A stretch of DNA of 64,000 nucleotides. Origin: DASWIP01 sp036397635. Its GTDB lineage: Bacteria; Actinomycetota; AC-67. Made by a program: the position numbers and the translations under genes. Each line of letters begins with the position of its first letter. Position 1 is the first letter of the stretch. Shown here one piece after another: positions 47,271-55,071 of the stretch. The notes beneath the pieces are model-generated. The model searched no databases and was not told where the DNA came from. It saw nothing but the letters and a program-made list of their open reading frames with translations. The stretch lies in contig DASWIP010000018.1 of the NCBI GenBank assembly GCA_036397635.1, positions 7,041 through 71,040 of the forward strand. Reading direction: 5' to 3'.

Positions 47271-48389
47271 GTGAACGCGTCGCGCGCTTGGTTCGAGAAG
47301 GACTTCTACTCGGTCCTCGGAGTGCCCGAGAACGCATCGAAGGACGAGATCAAGCGCGCGTACCGCAAGCTCGCCACCGAGCTGCACCCGGATCGGAACC
47401 CGGGCAATGCCCAGACCGAAGACCGGATGAAAGACGTCTCCGAGGCCTACTCGGTCCTCGGCGATCTGCAGAAGCGATCTGAGTACGACGAGGTGCGACG
47501 GATGCAGCGCAGCGGCATGGCCGGCGGCGGGTTCCCCGGCGGCGGCGTGCGCGTCGAGGACCTCGGTGGTCTCGGCTTCGATCTGGGGGATGTGTTCGGA
47601 GGCATGTTCGGTGGACGGCGTCGCGGCGCACGCAGCCGTCGGGGGCCGGATCTCGAGACCTCCGCGAGGTTGTCCTTCGAGGACGCCGCGCGCGGTGCGA
47701 CCGTGCCCGTCACGCTCCGCCGTGACGCGCCGTGTTCTGCATGCGGAGGGTCGGGCGACCGCTCCGGAACGGCGGCGACATGCGTCACCTGCGGCGGCAG
47801 CGGGAGCGTCGGTGAGAACCAGGGGCCGTTCGCGTTCATGCGCTCGTGCCCGACCTGCGGCGGAAGCGGTCGCACGGTGTCCGACCCGTGTCCGGTGTGC
47901 CGCGGCGCTGGGGTCGAGAACCGCGCCGAGCAGATCACCGTTCGGATCCCGGCGGGTGTGCGCGACGGCGCGCGCATCCGCGTGCGCGGACGAGGCGGCA
48001 CGGTTCCCGGCGGTCAGCCGGGCGACCTGTACGTCGTGGTGAGCGTGCCGGCGCATCCGATCTTCGAACGGCGCGGCAACGACCTGGTCGTGACGGTGCC
48101 GATCTCGTTCACTGAGGCGGCGCTCGGGACCACCGTGACCGTGCCGACCCTCGATGACAAGAGCGTCACGCTGAAGGTTCCGCCGGGCACGCAGCCAGGC
48201 ACCACCTTGCGCGCGCGCGGCAGGGGGATCAAGCCGGCGCGCGGTGCCGGCGGCGACCTGCTGGTGACGGTGCAGGTCGAGGTGCCACGGACGTTGTCGC
48301 GCGAGCAGCGCGACCTGATCGAGAAGCTGGCGGCCTCCAACGGCTCGCCGGCCGGGCGGCGTGAGAGGGAGCGCGCCACCAAGGAGTGA
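47271..48389 (+). CDS. dnaJ: Chaperone DnaJ (Hsp40)
   Basis: A 372-residue type I J protein. The J domain (KDFYSVLGVPENASKDEIKR with the HPD loop in TELHPDRNPG) is followed by a Gly-rich part (GGGFPGGGVR), a zinc-finger region with four CxxCxGxG repeats (CSACGGSG, CVTCGGSG, CPTCGGSG, CPVCRGAG) and the C-terminal beta domains (VPGGQPGDLYVVVSV). It delivers substrate to DnaK and stimulates its ATPase. GTG start directly after the grpE stop. Confidence 0.97.
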   Translation: MNASRAWFEKDFYSVLGVPENASKDEIKRAYRKLATELHPDRNPGNAQTEDRMKDVSEAYSVLGDLQKRSEYDEVRRMQRSGMAGGGFPGGGVRVEDLGGLGFDLGDVFGGMFGGRRRGARSRRGPDLETSARLSFEDAARGATVPVTLRRDAPCSACGGSGDRSGTAATCVTCGGSGSVGENQGPFAFMRSCPTCGGSGRTVSDPCPVCRGAGVENRAEQITVRIPAGVRDGARIRVRGRGGTVPGGQPGDLYVVVSVPAHPIFERRGNDLVVTVPISFTEAALGTTVTVPTLDDKSVTLKVPPGTQPGTTLRARGRGIKPARGAGGDLLVTVQVEVPRTLSREQRDLIEKLAASNGSPAGRRERERATKE

Positions 48390-48394
48390 GGAAG

Positions 48395-48814
48395 ATGCCA
48401 CAGCACAAGATGCCGACACCCAAGACCGCGAAGCGGATCACCGACGATCGCGACCGCGCGTTGTACGTGATCTCGGTCGCCGCGGAGCTCGCCGGCGTGC
48501 ACCCGCAGACGTTGCGGATGTACGAACGGAAGGGCCTGATCAAGCCTGCGCGCACCGAGGGCCGCGCGCGGCGGTACTCGGAGCGCGATATCGAGCGCGT
48601 CCGCCTGATCCAGAGCCTGACCCAGAACGAGGGGATGAACCTCGCCGGCGTGCAGGTCGTGATGGAACTGAGCCGTACGGTGGATCAGATGAACGACCAG
48701 ATCGCACGGTTGCAAGAGGAAGCTCGCCGGCTGCATCAGCAGATGGCCGAAAGCGCCAAACCGACCTCGCTGGTGCCGCTGAAGGACATGCGGCTCGCGT
48801 TCGGGGAGGACTGA
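48395..48814 (+). CDS. hspR: Heat-shock repressor HspR (MerR family)
   Basis: A 139-residue MerR-type regulator. The winged helix reads YVISVAAELAGVHPQTLRMY and ERKGLIKPARTEGRARRYSE, and a coiled coil (LSRTVDQMNDQIARLQEEAR) follows. In Streptomyces and Mycobacterium, HspR encoded in the dnaK operon represses it by binding HAIR sites, with DnaK as corepressor. A HAIR-like site lies at 44690-44710. The ATG at 48395 is preferred because GGAGTGAGG lies upstream; a GTG at 48386 overlaps the dnaJ stop. Confidence 0.95.
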   Translation: MPQHKMPTPKTAKRITDDRDRALYVISVAAELAGVHPQTLRMYERKGLIKPARTEGRARRYSERDIERVRLIQSLTQNEGMNLAGVQVVMELSRTVDQMNDQIARLQEEARRLHQQMAESAKPTSLVPLKDMRLAFGED

Positions 48815-48819
48815 TCGGC

Positions 48820-51405
48820 TTGGACCTGGAACGGTTGACGCTCAAGTCGCAGCAGGCGGTCGTCGCGGCGCAGAAGCTGGCGACGGCACGAAACCATCCG
48901 GCCGTTGAGCCGGAACATCTGTTGCATGCCTTGCTGTCGGACCCGGAGGGCGTGGTGTTCCCGGTCGTGCAGCGGCTGCAGGCCGCGCCGGTGGCCCTGC
49001 GGGATCGGGTCGACGAGCTGCTCGCGCGGCTGCCGAAGGCGTACACGGGGGGCGAGCAGGCCGTCGGCGCATCGCCGGCCTTCGTCCGCGTGATCGAGCG
49101 CGCCACCGAGGAAGCGGCGGCGTTGACCGATCAGTACGTCTCGACCGAACACTTGCTGCTCGCCCTCGCGGAAGTCGCAGGCCACGTCGCCTCGCTTCTG
49201 AAGGAGCACGGCATCGTGCGCGACGCGGTGCTGAAGGCGATCGCGGAGGTGCGAGGCTCGCACCGGGTGACCTCTCAGACGCCGGAGGAGGCCTTCCAGG
49301 CGCTCGAGCGATACGGCCGCGACCTCACGGCGCTGGCGCGTCGGGGCAAGCTCGACCCGGTGATCGGACGGGACAACGAGGTGCGACGTGTGATCCAGGT
49401 GCTGTCGCGCCGGACCAAGAACAATCCCGTGCTGATCGGTGAGCCGGGCGTTGGCAAGACCGCCATCGTCGAGGGCCTCGCACAGCGCATCGTCTCGGGG
49501 GATGTCCCCGAGGGTTTGAAGAACAAGCGCATCGTCGCGCTCGACCTGGGCGCGATGGTGGCGGGCGCCAAGTTCCGCGGCGAATTCGAAGAGCGGCTCA
49601 AGGCTGCGTTGAAGGAGATCGCCGACGCTGCGGGCGAGATCATCACCTTCATCGACGAGCTCCACACGATCGTCGGCGCAGGTGCTGCGGAAGGGGCGAT
49701 GGACGCGGGCAACATGATCAAGCCGATGCTGGCGCGGGGTGAGCTCAGGCTCGTCGGCGCGACCACGCTCGACGAGTACCGCAAGCACATCGAGCGGGAC
49801 GCAGCGCTCGAGCGCCGGTTCCAGCCTGTGATGGTCGGCGAGCCCTCGGTGGAGGACACGATCGCGATCCTGCGAGGCTTGAAGGAGCGCTACGAGGTTC
49901 ACCACGGCGTACGCATCACCGATGCCGCGCTGGTCAGCGCCGCCATGTTGTCGCATCGCTACGTGACCGGCCGGTTCCTGCCCGACAAGGCGATCGACCT
50001 TGTCGATGAGGCCGGGAGCCGCCTGCGCATCGAGATCGATTCGATGCCGACCGAGCTGGACGAGGTCGAGCGCGACATCCAGCGCCTCGAGATCGAGCGC
50101 GCGGCCCTGCGCAAGGAGACCGACGAAGCCTCGAAGGAGCGGCTGCAGAAGCTCGAGCAGGAGCTCGCGGAGCTTCAGGAGCGCTCGAGCGCCATGAAGG
50201 CGCATTGGCTGCAGGAGAAGGAGGCCGTCGAGAAGATCCGAGGCTTGAAGACCCAGATCGAGGACGCGCGCACCCAGGCCGAGTTGGCCGAGCGGGAAGG
50301 CGACCTGGAGCGCGCCGCCGAGCTGCGCTACGGCCGCATCGTCGGGCTCGAGCGCGAGCTCGGCCAGGCAACCGCCGCGCTCGATGCCTTGCAGACGACA
50401 CAGCGGTACCTCAAGGAAGAGGTGGACGAGGAGGACGTCGCCGAGGTCGTCAGCATGTGGACCGGCATCCCCGTCTCCAAGCTCATGGAGGGCGAGGTTT
50501 CCAAGCTCGTCCACATGGAGGAGAACCTGCATCGTCGGGTCGTCGGCCAGGACGAGGCGATCGGCGCTGTGTGCAACGCGATCAGGCGCGCGCGATCCGG
50601 CCTCGCCGATCCGGATCGTCCGATCGGGTCGTTCATCTTCCTTGGCCCGACCGGAGTCGGGAAGACCGAGCTGGCGCGCGCGCTGGCTGCCTTCCTGTTC
50701 GACGATCAACGTGCGCTGGTCCGCATCGACATGAGCGAGTATCAGGAGCGCCATACCGTGTCGCGGCTGATCGGCGCGCCGCCCGGCTACGTCGGGTACG
50801 AGGAGGGGGGTCAGCTCACCGAGATCGTGCGACGACGACCCTACTCGGTGATCCTGCTCGACGAGATCGAGAAGGCGCATCCCGACGTGTTCAATGTGCT
50901 GCTGCAGATGCTCGATGAGGGACGGCTGACCGACGGACGTGGAAGGACCGTCGATTTCCGCAACACCGTGGTGATCATGACCAGCAACCTCGGCAGCGAG
51001 ATCATCATGGATCCCACCCTGTCACAGACCCAGATCCGAGAGCGCGTTCAGTCCAACCTGCGCGGCTCGTTCCGCCCCGAGTTCCTCAACCGCGTAGACG
51101 ACATCCTGATCTTCCACCGGCTGGAGCATGACCATCTGCGCCGGATCGTGGACATCCAGCTGGCGCAACTGGAACGAAGGCTCGCCGACCGTGCGATCTC
51201 GCTGACGCTGACCGACAAGGCGCGCGAGTACCTCGTGGAACGCGGGTTCGATCCGGTCTACGGCGCTCGTCCCTTGAAGCGGCTGATCCAGCGCGAGATC
51301 CAGGACTCCTTGGCGATGCGTCTGCTGACCGGGGAGATCCGCGACGGGGATCGCATCGAGGTGGACCTGTCGCAGGGCGCTTTGACCTTCGGTAGGGTTC
51401 CCTAG
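48820..51405 (+). CDS. clpB: Disaggregase ClpB
   Basis: An 861-residue Hsp100. The N domain (LTLKSQQAVVAAQKLATARN) is followed by AAA-1 (Walker A GEPGVGKT), the long middle coiled coil (LDEVERDIQRLEIERAALRK to QTTQRYLKEEV) that sets ClpB apart from ClpC/ClpA, and AAA-2 (Walker A GPTGVGKT; IRRRPYSVILLDEIEKAHPD region). It lacks the ClpP-binding loop. It rescues aggregated proteins with DnaK. The TTG at 48820 gives the family's usual length and has GGAGGACTG upstream. Last gene of the HspR operon; in streptomycetes clpB belongs to the same regulon. Confidence 0.96.
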   Translation: MDLERLTLKSQQAVVAAQKLATARNHPAVEPEHLLHALLSDPEGVVFPVVQRLQAAPVALRDRVDELLARLPKAYTGGEQAVGASPAFVRVIERATEEAAALTDQYVSTEHLLLALAEVAGHVASLLKEHGIVRDAVLKAIAEVRGSHRVTSQTPEEAFQALERYGRDLTALARRGKLDPVIGRDNEVRRVIQVLSRRTKNNPVLIGEPGVGKTAIVEGLAQRIVSGDVPEGLKNKRIVALDLGAMVAGAKFRGEFEERLKAALKEIADAAGEIITFIDELHTIVGAGAAEGAMDAGNMIKPMLARGELRLVGATTLDEYRKHIERDAALERRFQPVMVGEPSVEDTIAILRGLKERYEVHHGVRITDAALVSAAMLSHRYVTGRFLPDKAIDLVDEAGSRLRIEIDSMPTELDEVERDIQRLEIERAALRKETDEASKERLQKLEQELAELQERSSAMKAHWLQEKEAVEKIRGLKTQIEDARTQAELAEREGDLERAAELRYGRIVGLERELGQATAALDALQTTQRYLKEEVDEEDVAEVVSMWTGIPVSKLMEGEVSKLVHMEENLHRRVVGQDEAIGAVCNAIRRARSGLADPDRPIGSFIFLGPTGVGKTELARALAAFLFDDQRALVRIDMSEYQERHTVSRLIGAPPGYVGYEEGGQLTEIVRRRPYSVILLDEIEKAHPDVFNVLLQMLDEGRLTDGRGRTVDFRNTVVIMTSNLGSEIIMDPTLSQTQIRERVQSNLRGSFRPEFLNRVDDILIFHRLEHDHLRRIVDIQLAQLERRLADRAISLTLTDKAREYLVERGFDPVYGARPLKRLIQREIQDSLAMRLLTGEIRDGDRIEVDLSQGALTFGRVP

Positions 51406-51507
51406 TCATCCCGACCGACCGGAGACAGGACCTGCGGCCCATGCACTCCTTCGTTCCATTTGTCATGCTCGGACGGGGATGGACGAACCATGGGGGAGAT
51501 GGGAACG

Positions 51508-51681
51508 ATGATCCACCGTCGCCGAGGCCGGAAGGTGGCCTGCTCGAGCTGTGAGCGACCCCTTCGCGGGGACGCCAAGCTGTGTTCGTGTGGCCAGCCG
51601 ACGCAGAACATGACGTTCGACGAGCGCCGGCGATACGAGGTCGAGCGCTGGCGCGCCATGCGCGCCCAGGTCAGCGCGTAG
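51508..51681 (+). CDS. Small zinc-ribbon protein
   Basis: A 57-residue protein with one zinc ribbon: KVACSSCERPL and KLCSCGQPT supply four cysteines. The second half (MTFDERRRYEVERWRAMRAQ) is a charged helix. Start uncertain: in-frame ATGs at 51490, 51499 and 51508; 51508 has GGGGGAG at good spacing. It lies between clpB and mscL, whose product ends in a similar zinc ribbon. No family recognised. Confidence 0.6.
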   Translation: MIHRRRGRKVACSSCERPLRGDAKLCSCGQPTQNMTFDERRRYEVERWRAMRAQVSA

Positions 51682-51744
51682 GACTCATCGACGACCTCCT
51701 TGGGGTATGAAGGTGTCCGTCCGGACACCACCCAGGAGGGCGCG

Positions 51745-52182
51745 ATGCTGAGAGAGTTCAAGACGTTCGTCATGCGCGGCAACGTCGTCGACCTAGCGGT
51801 CGGGGTCGTGATCGGCGCCGCGTTCAACAGCGTCGTGCAGTCGATCGTGAACGGACTGCTCAACCCGATCGTCGCGCTGTTCGGCGCGTCGAGCCTGAAC
51901 GAGTTGAGCTTCTCGATCGGCACGAAGGTCGTCGACGGGGAGACCGTGAACAACATCTTCGCCTACGGGAGCGTGCTCAACGCTGCCCTGCAGCTCGTGA
52001 TCATCGCGGCGGTGTTGTTCTTCTTCGTCGTCAAGCCGGTCAACGCGCTCGAATCACGACGCAAGAGTGGGGAGGAGACGCCGGAGCCGGCGACGCGGTC
52101 GTGCCCGGAGTGCCTCAGCGAGATCCCGAAGGCCGCTCGCCGGTGCAGCCAGTGCGCCAGCGAGATCGGGGCCGCGGCCTGA
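51745..52182 (+). CDS. mscL: Large-conductance mechanosensitive channel with C-terminal zinc ribbon
   Basis: A 145-residue MscL. It opens LREFKTFVMRGNVVDLAVGV and has TM1 (VVIGAAFNSVVQSIVNGLLN), the external loop, TM2 (LVIIAAVLFFFVVKPVNAL) and a cytoplasmic part. The last 35 residues carry a zinc ribbon (RSCPECLSEIP, RRCSQCASEIG) in place of the usual helical bundle; this form occurs in actinobacteria. It opens under osmotic downshock. The ATG at 51745 has CAGGAGGG in front. Confidence 0.92.
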   Translation: MLREFKTFVMRGNVVDLAVGVVIGAAFNSVVQSIVNGLLNPIVALFGASSLNELSFSIGTKVVDGETVNNIFAYGSVLNAALQLVIIAAVLFFFVVKPVNALESRRKSGEETPEPATRSCPECLSEIPKAARRCSQCASEIGAAA

Positions 52183-52186
52183 GCTG

Positions 52187-52681
52187 TCAGGCCGAACGGC
52201 CGAACAGCGTCACCTGAAGCATCCGCGGTCGCGCGCGATCGAGCTCGACCAGGAAGACTCGCTGCCAGCGGCCGAGCGCAAGCGCGCCCTTGCGGATCGG
52301 CAGGGTGACCGAGGGAGAAGAGAGGAACGCGGCGCGAACGTGCGCGTACCCGTTCGGCTCTTCGTCCTCGCCATCGTGAGGGGCGTCATCGTGTTTGTAG
52401 TGCGCGCCGGTCGGCGCGAGGGACTCGAGCGATCGTCTGAGGTCCGCGGTGAAGCCCGGCTCGTCCTCGTTCACGATGACCGCACAGGTGGTGTGTGGCA
52501 CCGAAACCAGGGTGAGCCCTTCCTCGATGTCCGCCTCGGCCACGGCCGCGCGGACGTGGTCGGTCACATCGATCAGCTCACTGGTCCGCGTGGTCTGGAT
52601 CCTGAAATCGACCGACGCGGTCCTGACCGCTCCCGACGTGGTGAACGCCGTGTAGAGCGCCGACTCGGATGCTCGCTGCAT
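52187..52681 (-). CDS. YjbQ/UPF0047-family protein
   Basis: A 164-residue protein of the YjbQ family. Core motifs: RTSELIDVTDHVRAAVAEAD, EGLTLVSVPHTTCAVIVNEDE and WQRVFLVELDRARPR. Members have weak thiamine-phosphate synthase activity when overproduced; their native role is unknown. His in SVPHTTC and the acidic run after it form the presumed metal site. The start at 52681 is uncertain since the typical family N-terminus begins about 20 residues later. Converges with mscL, four bases apart. Confidence 0.84.
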   Translation of the reverse strand: MQRASESALYTAFTTSGAVRTASVDFRIQTTRTSELIDVTDHVRAAVAEADIEEGLTLVSVPHTTCAVIVNEDEPGFTADLRRSLESLAPTGAHYKHDDAPHDGEDEEPNGYAHVRAAFLSSPSVTLPIRKGALALGRWQRVFLVELDRARPRMLQVTLFGRSA

Positions 52682-52852
52682 CTCCTTGATGGCCGTCCTC
52701 CATCGCTCGTGATCGCCCTCGACCCTACCCCGCTCGCATGGTGCCTCACCGTCCGAACGGACGGGGCCAAGACTACCCAACCCGGCACGGTGGGGTGGAA
52801 CAGCCCTGAAGAGACCGGTGGAAACGGCGTCGACAGATGGGGAGGAACGGCC

Positions 52853-53245
52853 TCAACGCCGTCGTCGGAGGTGGGTCTCGGCGTCGGCGAAGGCCTCGAG
52901 GGGATGCAGGAGATCCCCCACCCGTAAGGTCAGGGCCTCGAATCCAAGGTCGGCACCCTCGAGGCGCAGCTCGTCGGCACGCACCCGCGCATCTTCGAGC
53001 GCCTTCGAGCAGCTCTCCCACATCCCGGCTGCCGCCTCGTCCCGCCAGGCCGGCATCGCGCGGGCCGCGTCCTCGAGCTCCTCGGCGAAGGCGACGAGAG
53101 CCTGTGCCAGCGGCACGCCCGGATCGCGCGACGTCGGGACCGCCGCCAGCAGCGCGCGCTGTGCGGCGTCGACGTGCACCGCCACGCGGCCGAACGCTGC
53201 TCGAACCGCTTCCAGGCGTGGATCCGGCGTTCGCCTTCTCAGCAT
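52853..53245 (-). CDS. Helical protein of unknown function
   Basis: A 130-residue protein, basic at both ends, with long predicted helices (LEAVRAAFGRVAVHVDAAQR; LAQALVAFAEELEDAARAMP; MWESCSKALEDARVRADEL). No membrane segment and one cysteine only. No family recognised. The ATG at 53245 is chosen because TACCCT ends 9 bases upstream, the leaderless pattern; the longer frame reaches into the divergent inositol monophosphatase gene. Confidence 0.6.
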   Translation of the reverse strand: MLRRRTPDPRLEAVRAAFGRVAVHVDAAQRALLAAVPTSRDPGVPLAQALVAFAEELEDAARAMPAWRDEAAAGMWESCSKALEDARVRADELRLEGADLGFEALTLRVGDLLHPLEAFADAETHLRRRR

Positions 53246-53254
53246 CCGAGCCGC

Positions 53255-53260
53255 AGGGTA
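53255..53260 (-). promoter_or_regulatory. -10 element for the 52853 gene
   Basis: TACCCT on the minus strand, 9 bases before the ATG at 53245. Confidence 0.42.
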
Positions 53261-53279
53261 GCGCCGCCGGCACGTCCGG

Positions 53280-53285
53280 TAGGCT
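53280..53285 (+). promoter_or_regulatory. -10 element for the inositol monophosphatase gene
   Basis: TAGGCT, 9 bases before the ATG at 53295. It lies back to back with the minus-strand element at 53255-53260. Confidence 0.42.
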
Positions 53286-53294
53286 CGCCGCCGG

Positions 53295-54074
53295 ATGGGA
53301 GGCGACGAGCTGCTCGGGCTGGCGATCGAGGCGGCGCGCGGTGCCGGCGCGCTGCTCGCGGATCGGTTCGAGCGGCCTCGCACGGGGATCGGGACCAAGT
53401 CCAGCGGGACCGACATGGTCAGCGACGCGGACCGAGCAGCTGAGGCGCTGATCGTCGAGCTCATCGGGGCGCGCCGGCCCGACGACGCGATCCTGGGGGA
53501 GGAGTCGGGCGCCTCGGGCGGCGGCAGCGGGCTGCGATGGGTCATCGATCCACTGGACGGCACCACCAACTTCCTGTTCGGCATCCCCCAGTGGGCGGTG
53601 TCGATCGCGTGCGAGGACGCCGACGGTGCGCTCGCGGCCGTCGTCTATGACCCGACCCGTGATGAGCTGTTCGCGGCGGCGCGCGGGGAAGGCGCGACGC
53701 TCAACGGCCGGGCGATCGCGGTCGGCGGGGCCCTCGACCTGGCGCGCGCCCTGATCGCCACCGGCTTCGCCTACCAGCCGCCGGCGCGGGAGCACGCGGC
53801 GAGGATGCTGGTCACGATCCTGCCGCGCGTCCGCGATGTGCGGCGCGCCGGGGCTGCGGCCCTGGACCTCGCGTGGACTGCGTGCGGCCGGCTCGACGGG
53901 TACTACGAGAGCCCGAACGAACCGTGGGACGTGGCGGCGGGCGTGCTGCTCGTGCGAGAGGCCGGCGGTCTCACGACCTCGTTCAAGACCCCGGCCGGGG
54001 AGGGAACGATCGCGGCCGGCCCGGGGATCTTCGAAGAGCTGGCATCGTTGGTTCGGGCCGTTGCCTCCGGGTGA
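53295..54074 (+). CDS. Inositol monophosphatase-family phosphatase
   Basis: A 259-residue Mg-dependent phosphatase. The metal site is ILGEESGAS (Glu) and VIDPLDGTTNFLFG (three Asp region), and the closing motif is NEPWDVAAGVLLVREAGG. Related enzymes are SuhB, HisN and CysQ; together with Ino1 (10312) it could complete synthesis of free inositol from glucose 6-phosphate, but the histidinol-phosphatase role is also possible in actinobacteria. Probable leaderless start at 53295. Confidence 0.9.
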   Translation: MGGDELLGLAIEAARGAGALLADRFERPRTGIGTKSSGTDMVSDADRAAEALIVELIGARRPDDAILGEESGASGGGSGLRWVIDPLDGTTNFLFGIPQWAVSIACEDADGALAAVVYDPTRDELFAAARGEGATLNGRAIAVGGALDLARALIATGFAYQPPAREHAARMLVTILPRVRDVRRAGAAALDLAWTACGRLDGYYESPNEPWDVAAGVLLVREAGGLTTSFKTPAGEGTIAAGPGIFEELASLVRAVASG

Positions 54075-54164
54075 GCAGGAACCGACCGCGACGCGCCGAA
54101 CCAGGTGGCGTGGGCCTGCCGGGATCCGGTCCCGCATCGCCGACGCCATCGTGTTGGAGGGATG

Positions 54165-54569
54165 ATGAGAGCGCGTTCCCTTGTCAGCGCCTTCGGGCTC
54201 GCTGCCCTTGTCGCCGTCTTTCCCGCTGATGCCGGCCCAACGGCAGCGGCGATACCGGGCAGTCAGTTCAGCGGATACGGCACACCGCTCCTGGTCACCA
54301 CGGTCGATGGCGCGATCACATTCACCAACGCGGATCCTCTCGCCTCGCACGACCTGGTTGCCTGGCAGGCTTACGGGTCGGAGGAGGCCGAGTGGTGTGG
54401 CCTGTATCCCGTGGGCCGTTGTCCGCTGTTCTGGACCAGGCTGATCTCGTTCACACAGTCCGCGACCGTGCAAGGTCTGGATGCGGTGACGCCAGGCCAG
54501 ATGTACACGTTCTACTGCTCGATCCATCCCCTGCAGATGAAGGGGACGCTGATCGTGGTGCCCGCCTAG
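54165..54569 (+). CDS. Exported cupredoxin, first of a three-gene cluster
   Basis: A 134-residue protein with a signal peptide (about 1-28) and one cupredoxin domain (TPLLVTTVDGAITFTNADPL). Expected ligands: His in ASHDLVAW and Cys, His, Met in YCSIHPLQMKG. A loop with two cysteines (EWCGLYPVGRCPLFW) can form a disulfide. Its next neighbour shares this plan. Start 54165 is preferred to 54162 because GGAGGG ends three bases before it. Confidence 0.82.
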   Translation: MRARSLVSAFGLAALVAVFPADAGPTAAAIPGSQFSGYGTPLLVTTVDGAITFTNADPLASHDLVAWQAYGSEEAEWCGLYPVGRCPLFWTRLISFTQSATVQGLDAVTPGQMYTFYCSIHPLQMKGTLIVVPA

Positions 54570-54588
54570 AGCGTATGGAGGAAGAACG

Positions 54589-54993
54589 ATGAGGTTTGCG
54601 ACGAGGCTCGCATCGATCGTCATGGGAGCCGTGATCCTGGGCGTCCCGGGACAGGCCGGCGCGGTCGTCGCAGTGACCGGTCCCGGCGCGGGCGCGGCCG
54701 GGTACGCGACCCCCGTGGTCGTTGCCCAGCACAACGGCACGTTGACGTACGCCAACGCCGACCCGACCGCGGTCCATAACTTCGTGGCTGAACGCGTGTA
54801 CGGAGCGACGACCAAGCCATGGTGCTCGGCGAGCCAGCGCCAGAACAACACCTGCCCGCTGTTCTGGAGCGCGACTATCGGGATCGGGCAGACGCCGGTG
54901 CTCGGCCTCGATCAAGCCGCAGGTGCCGGGACGCCTTATCCCTTCTTCTGCACCGTCCATCCGAACATGAAGGGAACGCTGGCGGTCATCTGA
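54589..54993 (+). CDS. Exported cupredoxin, second of the cluster
   Basis: A 134-residue paralogue of the preceding gene with equal length: signal peptide (FATRLASIVMGAVILGVPG), strands TPVVVAQHNGTLTYANADP, His in AVHNFVAE, the cysteine loop WCSASQRQNNTCPLFW and ligands in FFCTVHPNMKG (Cys-x2-His-x2-Met). Recent tandem duplication is likely. GGAGGAAG precedes the ATG at 54589, 19 bases after the preceding stop. Confidence 0.82.
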   Translation: MRFATRLASIVMGAVILGVPGQAGAVVAVTGPGAGAAGYATPVVVAQHNGTLTYANADPTAVHNFVAERVYGATTKPWCSASQRQNNTCPLFWSATIGIGQTPVLGLDQAAGAGTPYPFFCTVHPNMKGTLAVI

Positions 54994-55071
54994 GGACCGG
55001 ATGGGGCGGTTCCGGTAATCTCGGACCTCTCGGAGGAACGCCGCATCCCGGCATGGAAGGGTAACCACAGC

